From Peptococcaceae bacterium BRH_c23 (GTDB lineage Bacteria > Bacillota_B > Desulfitobacteriia > Desulfitobacteriales > Desulfitobacteriaceae), in NCBI GenBank assembly GCA_000961805.1, contig LADV01000248.1:1-16090 (forward strand): a stretch of DNA of 16,090 nucleotides, written 5' to 3'. Position numbers and translations under genes: made by a program. The notes below the pieces were generated by a model. That model searched no databases. It saw only the letters and a program-made list of their open reading frames with translations, and was not told where the DNA came from. Below, piece after piece: positions 1-7,700 of this stretch; the first letter of the stretch is position 1; every line of letters begins with the position of its first letter.

Positions 1-403
1 ATTCCACTAATCGTGCTCTCTAAGCTAAGAAACTTCCTCTGGGCTTGGGTCAACGGGGGAGAGAACGATGTTAGGAGTTCTTTGGGAGGGACTGTTTGCG
101 TCATTGACACAAATACGCTTTGAGTGAGGGAGTGTCTTAGACTTTTCGCACTGTTCCATTGCTATTCGCTTGTCTCAATTCTTCTATCAGCGCTCTAAGC
201 TATGAATACTTCAGCTTGGGTTAACGAGATAAAGGTGTATGTATTAAGGTGCTGTGGCGCGCTGGTTGTGGCTCTGCAGCAATACTTCACGTCATTTTAA
301 GTGAGGAAACGTAGGAAACTGAGGAATAGGGAAATGGGATGGTTCTTGCTTCATTCCAGAGGAATTTGAATCATGATAAATAAAAAAAGACAAAGTCTTT
401 TTA
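1..403. other. Gene-free left edge with a diverged direct repeat
   Basis: I see no credible coding region in this stretch on either strand. It contains two diverged direct copies of one motif, at about 15-55 and 192-225. Both share the words gctct, aagcta, acttc and gcttgggt followed by aacg. Each copy is followed further on by gtcatt and gtgagg (about 99-129 and 284-306), so the repeat unit is roughly 175 bases. In both copies aagct can pair with a downstream agctt or ggctt, and the flanking pairs are G-U or C-G on the plus strand. In B. subtilis yabP, yabQ and divIC follow rqcP, but none is seen here. Beyond the repeat and the rqcP terminator nothing is recognised. Confidence 0.5.
382..402 (-). 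terminator. Rho-independent terminator after rqcP
   Basis: An AT-rich hairpin has perfect 8-base arms (384-391 and 395-402) around a 3-base loop. It starts one base after the rqcP TAA stop, and on the minus strand it is followed by more T residues (382-384) and an AT-rich stretch. It is short and weak in GC but well placed. Confidence 0.7.
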
Positions 404-667
404 TTAAGACTCTGTCCTTCGTTCATCCCGTATCAATTCATAGAGTGTTTGTGCTTCGTTGGCCTTTATGCTGTTTGGGGTCGCCATAACTTTGACTTCA
501 AGAATTCGGCTACCCATCTCAATGGTAATTAGGTCCCCCGCCTTAACTTCTGCTGAAGGTTTGACGGTTCGTCCGTTAATACTGATCTTTTCACCCACAC
601 AAACATCTTTGGCAACTGTACGACGCTTTATAAGGCGTGAAACCTTCAAATATTTATCAATGCGCAT
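404..667 (-). CDS. rqcP: RqcP, S4-domain ribosome quality control factor (YabO)
   Basis: Small RNA-binding protein of 87 residues, nearly the length of B. subtilis RqcP (YabO). The S4 fold fills most of it: MRIDKYLKVSRLIKRR at the N-terminus is the signature helix, then a basic region and the ISINGRTVKP turn near residue 30. In the known family RqcP binds peptidyl-tRNA-blocked 50S subunits and works with RqcH in alanine tailing of stalled nascent chains. The ATG start has a good Shine-Dalgarno (ggaggg, 5 bases away). Its place next to hup and yabN matches the conserved spoVT-yabN-rqcP order. A 344-base gap with a terminator separates it from hup, so it probably has its own promoter, which I could not locate. 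An Hsp15-like heat-shock S4 protein is the alternative name, but synteny favours RqcP. Confidence 0.93.
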   Translation of the reverse strand: MRIDKYLKVSRLIKRRTVAKDVCVGEKISINGRTVKPSAEVKAGDLITIEMGSRILEVKVMATPNSIKANEAQTLYELIRDERRTES

Positions 668-688
668 AACTACCCTCCTTGAAAACTA

Positions 689-701
689 GGCTGATTCAGC
701 C
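689..701. promoter_or_regulatory. Perfect 6-bp inverted repeat upstream of rqcP
   Basis: ggctga-t-tcagcc lies about 22 bases upstream of the rqcP start, just before its Shine-Dalgarno. It could be an operator or a leader hairpin, but no regulator is recognised and the length is modest. Confidence 0.3.
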
Positions 702-739
702 ATAAACACACTTAGGCGCCGCAATAGCGAAAAGAGGCT

Positions 740-935
740 ATCTGTAGGCTCGAACAAGGTTGTTCGAGGTTAAAACACCACTCTGAGGCGAGAATAGACC
801 GCTGGCCATGGCTCGAACAAGGATGTTCAAGATTAGAGCGCCACCATGACTCGAACAGGGACGTTCGAGATTAGAGCGCTGGCCAAGGATGGCCGAGTGT
901 CCCTGAAACCATGGATGGTGAGAAGGGATCGCTCT
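740..935 (+). repeat. Modular short-palindrome repeat cluster A
   Basis: This cluster fills most of the hup-rqcP gap (668-1011). It holds three copies of a ctcgaac-loop-gttcgag palindrome (749-768, 812-831 with one arm mismatch, 850-869), a ggcc-aaggat-ggcc palindrome (881-894) and a ccatggatgg word (910-919). The loops are variants of one 6-base core: aaggtt, aaggat, agggac, aaggat. Between palindromes lie gattagagcg spacers. The same modules occur in reverse orientation in the glmU-spoVG gap: 879-913 equals the reverse complement of 12430-12464 over 35 bases, 843-877 matches 12401-12435 in 34 of 35, and 914-928 equals the reverse complement of 12361-12375. It is not a CRISPR: there are no uniform spacers. 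Confidence 0.85.
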
Positions 936-959
936 TGAATTTATCTCTAAAATGGTATA

Positions 960-994
960 AAAATCAGGTTCCAGAAAACCTGGAACCTGATTTT
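960..994 (-). terminator. Strong terminator after hup
   Basis: A perfect 15-base-pair stem (960-974 with 980-994) around a 5-base loop lies 17 bases after the hup stop. On the minus strand it ends in a T run. The plus strand also ends in tttt, so it may work in both directions and insulate the repeat cluster from hup. Confidence 0.9.
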
Positions 995-1011
995 ATAGTT
1001 AGTCCGAAGAC

Positions 1012-1287
1012 TCATTTTTGTACTGCATCTTTGAGAGCCTTACCTGCTTTAAAACCTGGTACCTTCGCCGCAGGAATCTGAATTTCTTCTTTAGTTTGTG
1101 GATTTCTTCCTGTCCGTGCAGCACGATCTTTTACTTCGAATGTCCCAAAACCAACCAGTTGAACCTTTTCACTTTGTGCTAACGACTCCTCGATTACATC
1201 AAAAACAGCTTTTACTGCTTTTTCTGCATCTTTTTTGGACATGTCAGCTTTCTCCGCCACCGCGCTAACTAATTCAGCCTTATTCAA
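1012..1287 (-). CDS. hup: HU family DNA-binding protein
   Basis: Histone-like nucleoid protein of 91 residues, the usual HU length. The N-terminal helices ([20 protein letters not shown]) form the dimer core. The family signature [20 protein letters not shown] spans residues 46-65, and the GRNPQT proline that intercalates DNA lies near residue 63. HU dimers bend and compact DNA and support replication and repair. The start is TTG, with aggaggg 8 bases upstream; no ATG fits. The gene lies 88 bases downstream of yabN and ends at a strong hairpin, so it is likely its own transcription unit or the end of the yabN unit. In B. subtilis hbs is elsewhere; hup next to yabN is a pattern I associate with Clostridia. 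Confidence 0.95.
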   Translation of the reverse strand: MNKAELVSAVAEKADMSKKDAEKAVKAVFDVIEESLAQSEKVQLVGFGTFEVKDRAARTGRNPQTKEEIQIPAAKVPGFKAGKALKDAVQK

Positions 1288-1366
1288 AATTAGTCCCTCC
1301 TAAATAACTGATCTTTTCACAACGCTTATATTTCGCGATAAAAGACCAATCTCCTGCTTTTTTAAG

Positions 1367-1375
1367 ATTATATCA
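1367..1375 (-). promoter_or_regulatory. Candidate extended -10 promoter for hup
   Basis: The minus strand reads TGATATAAT directly after the yabN stop codon: a perfect TGnTATAAT extended -10 element. No convincing -35 box is found at 17 bases, which extended -10 promoters tolerate. It would give a leader of about 70 bases before hup. Confidence 0.45.
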
Positions 1376-2824
1376 TTAATTTACTGCTTTTTCTTTAGAT
1401 TTTGCCTTTTCCCAAAAAATATCCATTTCACTGAGAGAAAGTTTCTCGAAAACATGTTCCTCTTCTTGACTTAATTCAACCATCTTCAAAAAACGATTCT
1501 GAAACTTATGTATGGCATCCCTTAAAACTTCTTCCGCATCAAGCTTTAAAAAACGAGATAGATTTACAATCGCAAATAATAAATCACCTAATTCTTCACG
1601 AATACCTATTCCGTTCGCAAGTGCACTCTTAAGTTCCTGTAGTTCCTCCTGGACTTTCTCCCAAGGACCCTCCATATCTTTCCAATCAAATCCCACCTTG
1701 GCAACTCTATATTGCGTTTTAGATGCCCACATTAGTGCAGGTAAGCTCTTAGGATCGCTGAAGAAGTTTGCCTCATTTTTATCGGTCTTCTCTTTTAGTT
1801 TAATTCTATCCCAAGTCTGGATTACATCCTTCGCTGTTTTGGCCGTCTCCTCTCCAAAAACATGAGGATGTCGACGAATCAGCTTTTGGATAACCCCTTG
1901 AAGTACGTCTTGGAGTTCAAATTCACTAGCATCCGAAGCAACCTGAGTATGAAAAACTACTTGCAATAATAAGTCTCCCAACTCTTCACATAAATTATAC
2001 ATATCTTGTTTTTCGATCGCATCAATAACTTCATAACTTTCCTCAATGAGATAAGGCTTTAAAGATTCATGGGTTTGCTCCAAATCCCATGCGCACCCAC
2101 CTTCGGAACGCAAAGTTTTCATTACTTTGGCCAACTTAGAAAAAGAGATAACCTCTGTATTCGGTGGCAAAACTACGGTGGTCAAGTGATCAAAAGTCCC
2201 ATGATCTAACTCGTAGAGCGAGAGCTTGTCCATTTGTTCTAGGGGAGTACCGAGGGCTTTGGTAACATACACGCTTGCCTCATCCGGATAGGACAACATG
2301 AGATCTAATTTAACCTCGGATGCTATCCGTTTATTATACACTTGGGGGATTATTAGCCATTCCTGCCCAGTCAGTCCTATGTCTTTGAGGGCATCATAAT
2401 TGCGTATCAGTACCCCCTCAATCGGATCAAACTTTAGGACTCTAAAAAGCTCATCAACAAAGCTCATAGCTGGATGAATCACAACCTTATATTCCTGGGC
2501 GAGTTTTTCCTCAATAAGTTGTATAGTCTTTTCAGCAACCATCGGATGCCCGGGAACTGCGTAGACAATTTCCGAACCTTTCTCTAACTCTCTTCGTAGC
2601 TGTTCCGTAATCCTTTCATACACAGCCTCGAAGGACGGTTCCGTTGCATAGATCTCGTCAAACGATTCTATGCTTATACCCTCGCCCAGTAATTCCTGAA
2701 CACAAGGATGCTGAGATGTTCGCACAAATAGTTTTTTGGCACTGAGTATTCGCCTGTAGTTACCGAGTGTTATTTGTTCAAGTCCTCCAGGGCCTAGGCC
2801 GATTACATGAAGACACGAAGACAA
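1376..2824 (-). CDS. mazG: YabN: tetrapyrrole methylase-like / MazG NTP pyrophosphohydrolase
   Basis: Two-part protein of 482 residues, typical of YabN. Residues 1-220 are a tetrapyrrole (SAM-dependent) methylase-like domain with the N-terminal HVIGLGPGGLEQIT loop and YAVPGHPMVAE near 88-98. Residues about 228-482 are MazG with the GCAWDLEQTHESL motif (243-255) and two all-alpha repeats. The metal-binding acids are visible in both: EESYE (261-265) with EELGDLL (280-286), and EELQEL (393-398) with EELGDLL (410-416). MazG hydrolyses nucleoside triphosphates to monophosphates and pyrophosphate, probably for nucleotide-pool cleaning; the substrate of the methylase-like part is not established. 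The start is TTG, with aaggaggtg 7 bases upstream. It follows spoVT behind a terminator, and hup lies 88 bases downstream. Confidence 0.93.
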   Translation of the reverse strand: MSSCLHVIGLGPGGLEQITLGNYRRILSAKKLFVRTSQHPCVQELLGEGISIESFDEIYATEPSFEAVYERITEQLRRELEKGSEIVYAVPGHPMVAEKTIQLIEEKLAQEYKVVIHPAMSFVDELFRVLKFDPIEGVLIRNYDALKDIGLTGQEWLIIPQVYNKRIASEVKLDLMLSYPDEASVYVTKALGTPLEQMDKLSLYELDHGTFDHLTTVVLPPNTEVISFSKLAKVMKTLRSEGGCAWDLEQTHESLKPYLIEESYEVIDAIEKQDMYNLCEELGDLLLQVVFHTQVASDASEFELQDVLQGVIQKLIRRHPHVFGEETAKTAKDVIQTWDRIKLKEKTDKNEANFFSDPKSLPALMWASKTQYRVAKVGFDWKDMEGPWEKVQEELQELKSALANGIGIREELGDLLFAIVNLSRFLKLDAEEVLRDAIHKFQNRFLKMVELSQEEEHVFEKLSLSEMDIFWEKAKSKEKAVN

Positions 2825-2888
2825 GTTTTAACACCTCCTTTTGAAATAGTTTATCATAAAGTATCCTATCCTACACCATTGGGTTTAC

Positions 2889-2911
2889 AATAAAAGCGCT
2901 ATGCTTTTATT
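2889..2911. other. Small AT-rich hairpin upstream of yabN
   Basis: A perfect 9-base inverted repeat (2889-2897 with 2903-2911) around a 5-base loop lies in the yabN leader region between the spoVT terminator and the yabN start. It may be a leader hairpin or an operator. I see no clear promoter boxes near it. Confidence 0.35.
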
Positions 2912-2937
2912 TCTTTACTCAGTGACTAATCACGAAT

Positions 2938-2971
2938 AAAAAAATAAAGCGGCAATACCGCTTTATTTTTT
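2938..2971 (-). terminator. Terminator after spoVT
   Basis: A perfect 14-base-pair stem (2939-2952 with 2958-2971) around a 5-base loop lies 10 bases after the spoVT stop. The GC core is flanked by A and T runs on both sides, so it looks able to act in both directions. Confidence 0.9.
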
Positions 2972-2981
2972 CTGCACTACG

Positions 2982-3545
2982 CTATTGTTCCATCTGCTTT
3001 GCTAAAAAGGCTGCTGCCGTTTCAACCAATTTAATCTCTAAATCTCCCATCTTTATTCCTGGCTCCTTAGATAGGAGCATCACGGCCCCTATAGGATCCC
3101 CTTGTGAAACGATCGGAGCAACCACTTCGCTCGTATACTTACATTTATCCTCCTCATCATTTTCAGGACAAGTCTTGCACATGGCATGCTCTCCTGCCAA
3201 ACCGATATGAATAGTTTTTCTTTCCTCCATGGCTTGTTCAGCGGATGGTCCGATTGCTTTATTCAGATACTCTTTTTTCGAGGCTCCAGCGACAGCAATA
3301 ATCGTATCTCGGTCAGCGATACAAGTAATATGTCCGGTTGCTTCGAATAGCGAATCGCAATATTCCCGTGCGAATTCCCCTAATTCACGGATAGGAGAAT
3401 ATTTCTTCAGGATGACTTCTCCTTCCCGGTCTACAAAAATCTCTAACGGATCACCTTCCCGAATACGAAGAGTCCGACGAATTTCCTTTGGAATAACGAC
3501 ACGACCGAGGTCATCAATTCTTCTTACAATACCGGTTGCTTTCAT
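2982..3545 (-). CDS. spoVT: Stage V sporulation regulator SpoVT
   Basis: Transcription factor of 187 residues. Residues 1-50 are an AbrB swapped-hairpin DNA-binding domain (MKATGIVRRIDDLGRVVIPK then EIRRTLRIREGDPLEIFVD), essentially as in B. subtilis SpoVT. Residues about 55-187 are a GAF-like ligand domain ending in AAAFLAKQMEQ. SpoVT is known to tune sigma-G-dependent genes in the forespore. The GAF part is unusual in cysteines: C63, C75 and a C123-x2-C126-x8-C135 cluster that I do not recall in the Bacillus protein. Spacing from ggagg to ATG is about 11 bases, on the long side. A sigma-G-like promoter lies upstream (3618-3648), and the gene is enclosed by two terminators, so it is probably monocistronic. 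Confidence 0.95.
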   Translation of the reverse strand: MKATGIVRRIDDLGRVVIPKEIRRTLRIREGDPLEIFVDREGEVILKKYSPIRELGEFAREYCDSLFEATGHITCIADRDTIIAVAGASKKEYLNKAIGPSAEQAMEERKTIHIGLAGEHAMCKTCPENDEEDKCKYTSEVVAPIVSQGDPIGAVMLLSKEPGIKMGDLEIKLVETAAAFLAKQMEQ

Positions 3546-3617
3546 AGGCGCACATTCCTCCTTTTGTCGTTCTCGAAAAACTCATTGCGTCCTTTTAATA
3601 AACCTTAAATTCAATGA

Positions 3618-3648
3618 TAGTATATATCTAGAGATTGCCAATTATTCA
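3618..3648 (-). promoter_or_regulatory. Sigma-G-type promoter of spoVT
   Basis: The minus strand has TGAATA (3643-3648), an 18-base spacer and TATACTA (3618-3624). This matches the sigma-G pattern TGAATA-N17/18-CATACTA at all but one position. spoVT is a sigma-G gene in B. subtilis, so function and sequence agree. The leader would be about 65 bases. Confidence 0.65.
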
Positions 3649-3662
3649 TTTTTTTCCAATAC

Positions 3663-3693
3663 AAAAAAAAAGAAGGCATTTATATTGCCTTCT
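3663..3693 (-). terminator. Terminator after the prsA-like gene
   Basis: A stem of 8 perfect pairs (3671-3678 with 3686-3693) is followed on the minus strand by a run of nine T (3663-3671 region), 14 bases after the stop codon. This is a standard intrinsic terminator. Confidence 0.92.
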
Positions 3694-3707
3694 CTTCGCC
3701 AAATCAG

Positions 3708-4649
3708 TTAACTTGTTGGCTTATATCCTTGAGAATACTCGATTTTCGCATTCTTCAGTAGATCGTCAAAAAATGTCTGAAACTTCGAATCCTTTGTTTG
3801 ATTGAGCGCGTCTTCACTTACTTGAGCTTTCACTTTGTCATAGTCTGGAGCTTCAGCGGCCGTGTGTGCTTCAACCAGTATCACGTGATATCCAAATTCA
3901 GATTTTACAGGGACTGTTGAGAAAGTACCCACTTTTTGGCTAAACGCCGCAGTCTCAAACTCAGGAACCATTTTTCCCTTTGTAAACGTGCCGAGATCCC
4001 CACCGGAATCCTTAGCTCCTGGTTCAATGGACTTCTCCTTAGCTAACTGTATAAAATCAGTCCCGGCTTTAAGTTGTGCAATAATTGCGTTGGCCTCATC
4101 TTCCGTTTTGACCAAAATATGACGAGCTTTTACACTTTCAGGTTGAGAGTAATTCGCTATATTTTGATCATAAAAATTTTTAATGTCTGAATCAGCTAAT
4201 TTAATATCACCAGTCGTTTTCTCATAAACTGCCAAGAAATTTCTTAATTCCAGTACTGTCATGCCTTGTTGTTTAAGTGTGTCTTGAAATATCGTTTCAT
4301 CCCCAATATTCTTCTTAATAATCTCTTCCTGCTCTTTCACTTTGGCATCCTCAGGATTAAGAGAATTCTTTTTAACTTCTTGGGCGATTAGTTTACCTTC
4401 AATCATACGGTCTAATAACTGGCTTTGAATCTGAGTTAAGGCCTGTTTCCCTTGGTCTGTGTCAAATTTCATGCCTTGTTTTTCATAAGTTTTTTGTGCT
4501 TCAGCAACTCGTTCTTCCAAATCCTTGACTAATATCTGATCTTCATTCACTTTTACCGCCCATTTACCGCCAACCAACGAGGAACACCCCGTAGCCACAA
4601 GCATCAATGCTATAACTCCAAAAATCATTCCCACCCGGGATTTTTTCAT
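3708..4649 (-). CDS. prsA: PrsA/SurA-type peptidyl-prolyl isomerase lipoprotein
   Basis: Extracellular foldase of 313 residues. The N-terminus MKKSRVGMIFGVIALMLVATGCSS is a lipoprotein signal peptide with the acylated cysteine at residue 22. Residues about 30-165 form the helical SurA-like chaperone part. A parvulin (PPIC) domain spans about 173-262, with ARHILVKT at its start, the GGDLGTF and MVPEFETAAF motifs, and FGYHVILVE at its end. Such proteins help exported proteins fold at the membrane-wall interface. An upstream in-frame ATG would add 23 residues and overlap mfd, but would spoil the signal peptide, so I start at 4649. That start has only a modest Shine-Dalgarno (aaaggg). B. subtilis has yabM, not a foldase, near here; foldase-mfd linkage is seen in Clostridia. 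Confidence 0.9.
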   Translation of the reverse strand: MKKSRVGMIFGVIALMLVATGCSSLVGGKWAVKVNEDQILVKDLEERVAEAQKTYEKQGMKFDTDQGKQALTQIQSQLLDRMIEGKLIAQEVKKNSLNPEDAKVKEQEEIIKKNIGDETIFQDTLKQQGMTVLELRNFLAVYEKTTGDIKLADSDIKNFYDQNIANYSQPESVKARHILVKTEDEANAIIAQLKAGTDFIQLAKEKSIEPGAKDSGGDLGTFTKGKMVPEFETAAFSQKVGTFSTVPVKSEFGYHVILVEAHTAAEAPDYDKVKAQVSEDALNQTKDSKFQTFFDDLLKNAKIEYSQGYKPTS

Positions 4650-4681
4650 AAAGACACACCCTTTCAATTTGACATGAGAAT

Positions 4682-4710
4682 AGTATATCAAGGAGTTGTC
4701 CTTGAAGCAA
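4682..4710 (-). promoter_or_regulatory. Candidate prsA promoter with palindromic spacer
   Basis: On the minus strand TTGCTT (4705-4710) and TATACT (4682-4687) are 17 bases apart. The spacer is nearly all one perfect inverted repeat, tcaagga-gttg-tccttga (4688-4705, plus strand), which also contains the mfd stop codon. It could be an operator, or a hairpin ending mfd without a T run. The -35 match is only three of six. Confidence 0.35.
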
Positions 4711-7700
4711 TGTCGCAAAATGTCGAAAGAACCCGTCGTGAAGCCTCAATCACAGCCTCTTGATCAATCGTACGAATGCGGATTTTGCATTCAAGATTGC
4801 CATTTTGCATCGTCTTAAACGACAACGGGTAAGGGGAAGCCGACGCCACGGACATTAAATTTTCTCCCGTTATCCCTAAATCTGCAGAAAAACGAATAAT
4901 TACGTTTTGCTTAGCCTGCTGAATTTGCTCAATTTTCAAGGAGCTTGCCAGCAACTTAATCCGGATAATTTCAATTAAGTGTTCGACTTCCCGCGTCGGA
5001 GTTCCAAAACGATCCACCAGCTCGTCGACCATTTCGCTAAGTTCGCCTTCATCATGAACCATCGATAACCGTTGATATAAAGACGCCTTGGATTGGCGGT
5101 CCACAACGTAAGAGTCCGGTAAGAAGGCATCTACTTGTAGTTCAATGCTCGGTTCGACAACCTCTTCAACCTTCTCTCCCCGAAGTTCCTGGACAGCTTC
5201 TTTAAGCATTTGACTGTACATTTCAAATCCTACTGCCGATAAATGCCCATGTTGTTGGGCACCAATGAGGTTTCCTGCACCACGAATTTCCAAATCCCGC
5301 ATCGCTATTTTAAATCCCGCCCCAAATTCCGTAAACTCTCGGATTGCTGCAAGACGTTTTTCAGCAATTTCTGTCAGAACCTTTTGCGGTTTATATAAAA
5401 GGTAGGTATAGGCTTTGCGGTTAGAACGCCCCACTCGCCCACGCAATTGATAGAGTTGGGATAAGCCAAAACGATCGGATTCATCGATAATCAGGGTATT
5501 CACATTAGGCATATCAAGTCCTGTTTCGATAATTGTTGTAGAAACTAAGACGTCCATTTCATGCTCTAGAAAATCAAGCATTACTCGTTCTAAGGCTGTT
5601 TCACGCATTTGTCCATGAGCAACCCCGAACCGTGCTTCAGGCACTAATTGACTTAGAAAATGGATCACTTGATCCATATCCTCTACTCTGTTGTGCACAT
5701 AGAATACTTGCCCTCCACGTTGAATTTCACGCCGTATAGCCTCTCGAACCACATCTGGGCGAAACTCCGTGACATAGGTTTGCACAGGGTACCGCCCCTC
5801 CGGCGGGGTTTCGATGATACTCATATCCCGAACTCCCACCAAAGACATATGTAAGGTCCTTGGAATCGGAGTTGCTGACAAGGTCAGTACATCGATGTTC
5901 CCTTTTAAGGTTTTCAGTTTTTCCTTATGCGTAACCCCGAAGCGCTGCTCTTCGTCAATCACCAATAACCCTAAATCACTAAATTTGATGGCCTCGGAGA
6001 GAAGGCGATGTGTGCCCACAACAACATCAATTTGCCCTTCCTTAATGCCTCTAATTATCTCCTTTTGCTCCTTCTGAGAACGAAAGCGACTTAGCATTTC
6101 AATTTTAATGGGATACCCCATAAATCGTTCTCTGAAGGTATTAAAATGTTGCTGGGCTAATATAGTCGTGGGGACAAGAACCGCTACTTGCTTGCTATCC
6201 ATGACCGCTTTGAAAGCAGCTCGGAGAGCAACTTCCGTTTTACCATACCCTACATCGCCACAAAGCAAGCGATCCATGGGACGTGGGCGTATCATATCCG
6301 CTTTTACATCCTCGATACTTTGGAGTTGATCAGGGGTCTCCACATAAGGAAACTTCTCCTCAAATTCAGTTTGCCAGGCATTGTCCTGTGAGAAAGCAAA
6401 CCCTTGGATTGCCTCTCTCTGAGCATAAAGTTTTACTAAATCAATGGCCATTTCTTTAACAGCACTACGGGTCTTATTCTTTACCTTGTACCAGTCAGTC
6501 CCTCCGAGTTTGTAAAGTTTAGGCAGAGTTTCCCCTGCACTACCTAAATACTTTTGCAAAAGGTGAAGCTGATCCAGCGGAACATATAATCGGTCTTCCC
6601 CCGCATAACGAATCCCAAAATAATCCTTGGCAATTCCACCAACTTCCAAGCGGTCAATCCCCGTAAATTGTCCAATCCCATGGTGTACATGGACTACAAA
6701 GTCTCCAGGTTTAAGATCCGAAATAAAAAGATTTTTTTTGGTGGGCGTCTTAGGCTTCTTGGCAACAGCCTTGCTCTCTCTTTTATAGATTTCTGTTTCT
6801 GTAAGAATCACTAATTTTGCAAGCGGTAACTCAAACCCTTGATCAAGGGAAAACGGATAAACATAGACCCGACCCGCCTCAATAGAATCCTCAAGCCCTT
6901 TGCTGGATGCTGAAAGTCCACGATCTTTCAAACCCTGGATTAATCGCTCCGCATGAGCCTCATCCCCTACAAACAGGGCCACAACATAATTTGCATCCTT
7001 GCGGTGTATAATTTCATCCACCAACATACTGGTTTTCCCCATGAAGCCCGTCAATGGGCGGGCGTTTAAGCTAAAAATTTGCTTGGGTGAAATTCCCGGT
7101 GCCTGTCTCAAAAGAGTTGAAAGACCAATCAGCGGGTGTTTCTTTCCGTAGCTTAGAATATCCTCATAGTTGATAAATTGAGCTTCAGGATGAACAAACC
7201 CTTCACCGCGTTCCAGTTGTTGCGTGAACTCCAATAAGCGTTCGTTGGCTTGAAACTCTAACAACTCCTTTAAGCGGAGTGGCTCATCCAGAAAAACACA
7301 ATGTGCATCTGAGAGGTATGAGAAAAAGGGTACGAGCGGAGTGTTAACTAAGCTTAAAAAGGGATAGACATTTTCATCCAATATCCCCCGCTCAAGCCTT
7401 TCGACCAGACTATCTACTTTGTTTTGGAGACGATCTGCCGCTTCTTTCCTTCCAGCGCGCTGATGGCGGCCCATTATTTTGCGAGCTTCTGCCCGTATTG
7501 CAAAGCAAAGTTTCCCTAGTTCTTCCTTCGTTACAATATACTCCATAACAGGGGGTATAAAGACCTTGTCCTGAGAGGCGATGGATTTCTGTGTCCCTAG
7601 GTCAATCGTCCGTATCGAGTCAACTTCATCATCGAAAAACTCAATTCGCACTGCCTCTCCATCTAAGGGAGCTATATCCAAGATTCCCCCTCGTAAAGCA

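Noticed and set aside
1..400. Glycine-type tandem riboswitch at the left edge
   Set aside because: The tandem layout is suggestive, but none of the conserved glycine-aptamer core words is present.
740..935. CRISPR array
   Set aside because: Repeat units differ, palindromes are short, spacing is irregular and spacers are themselves repeated; no cas genes in the window.
3229..3711. Plus-strand open frame of 160 codons opposite spoVT
   Set aside because: It lies antisense to a clear gene and through its promoter and terminator, has no ribosome-binding site and resembles no family.
4650..4718. Longer start for the prsA-like gene at 4718
   Set aside because: It would overlap mfd and put 23 polar residues before a clean lipoprotein signal peptide.
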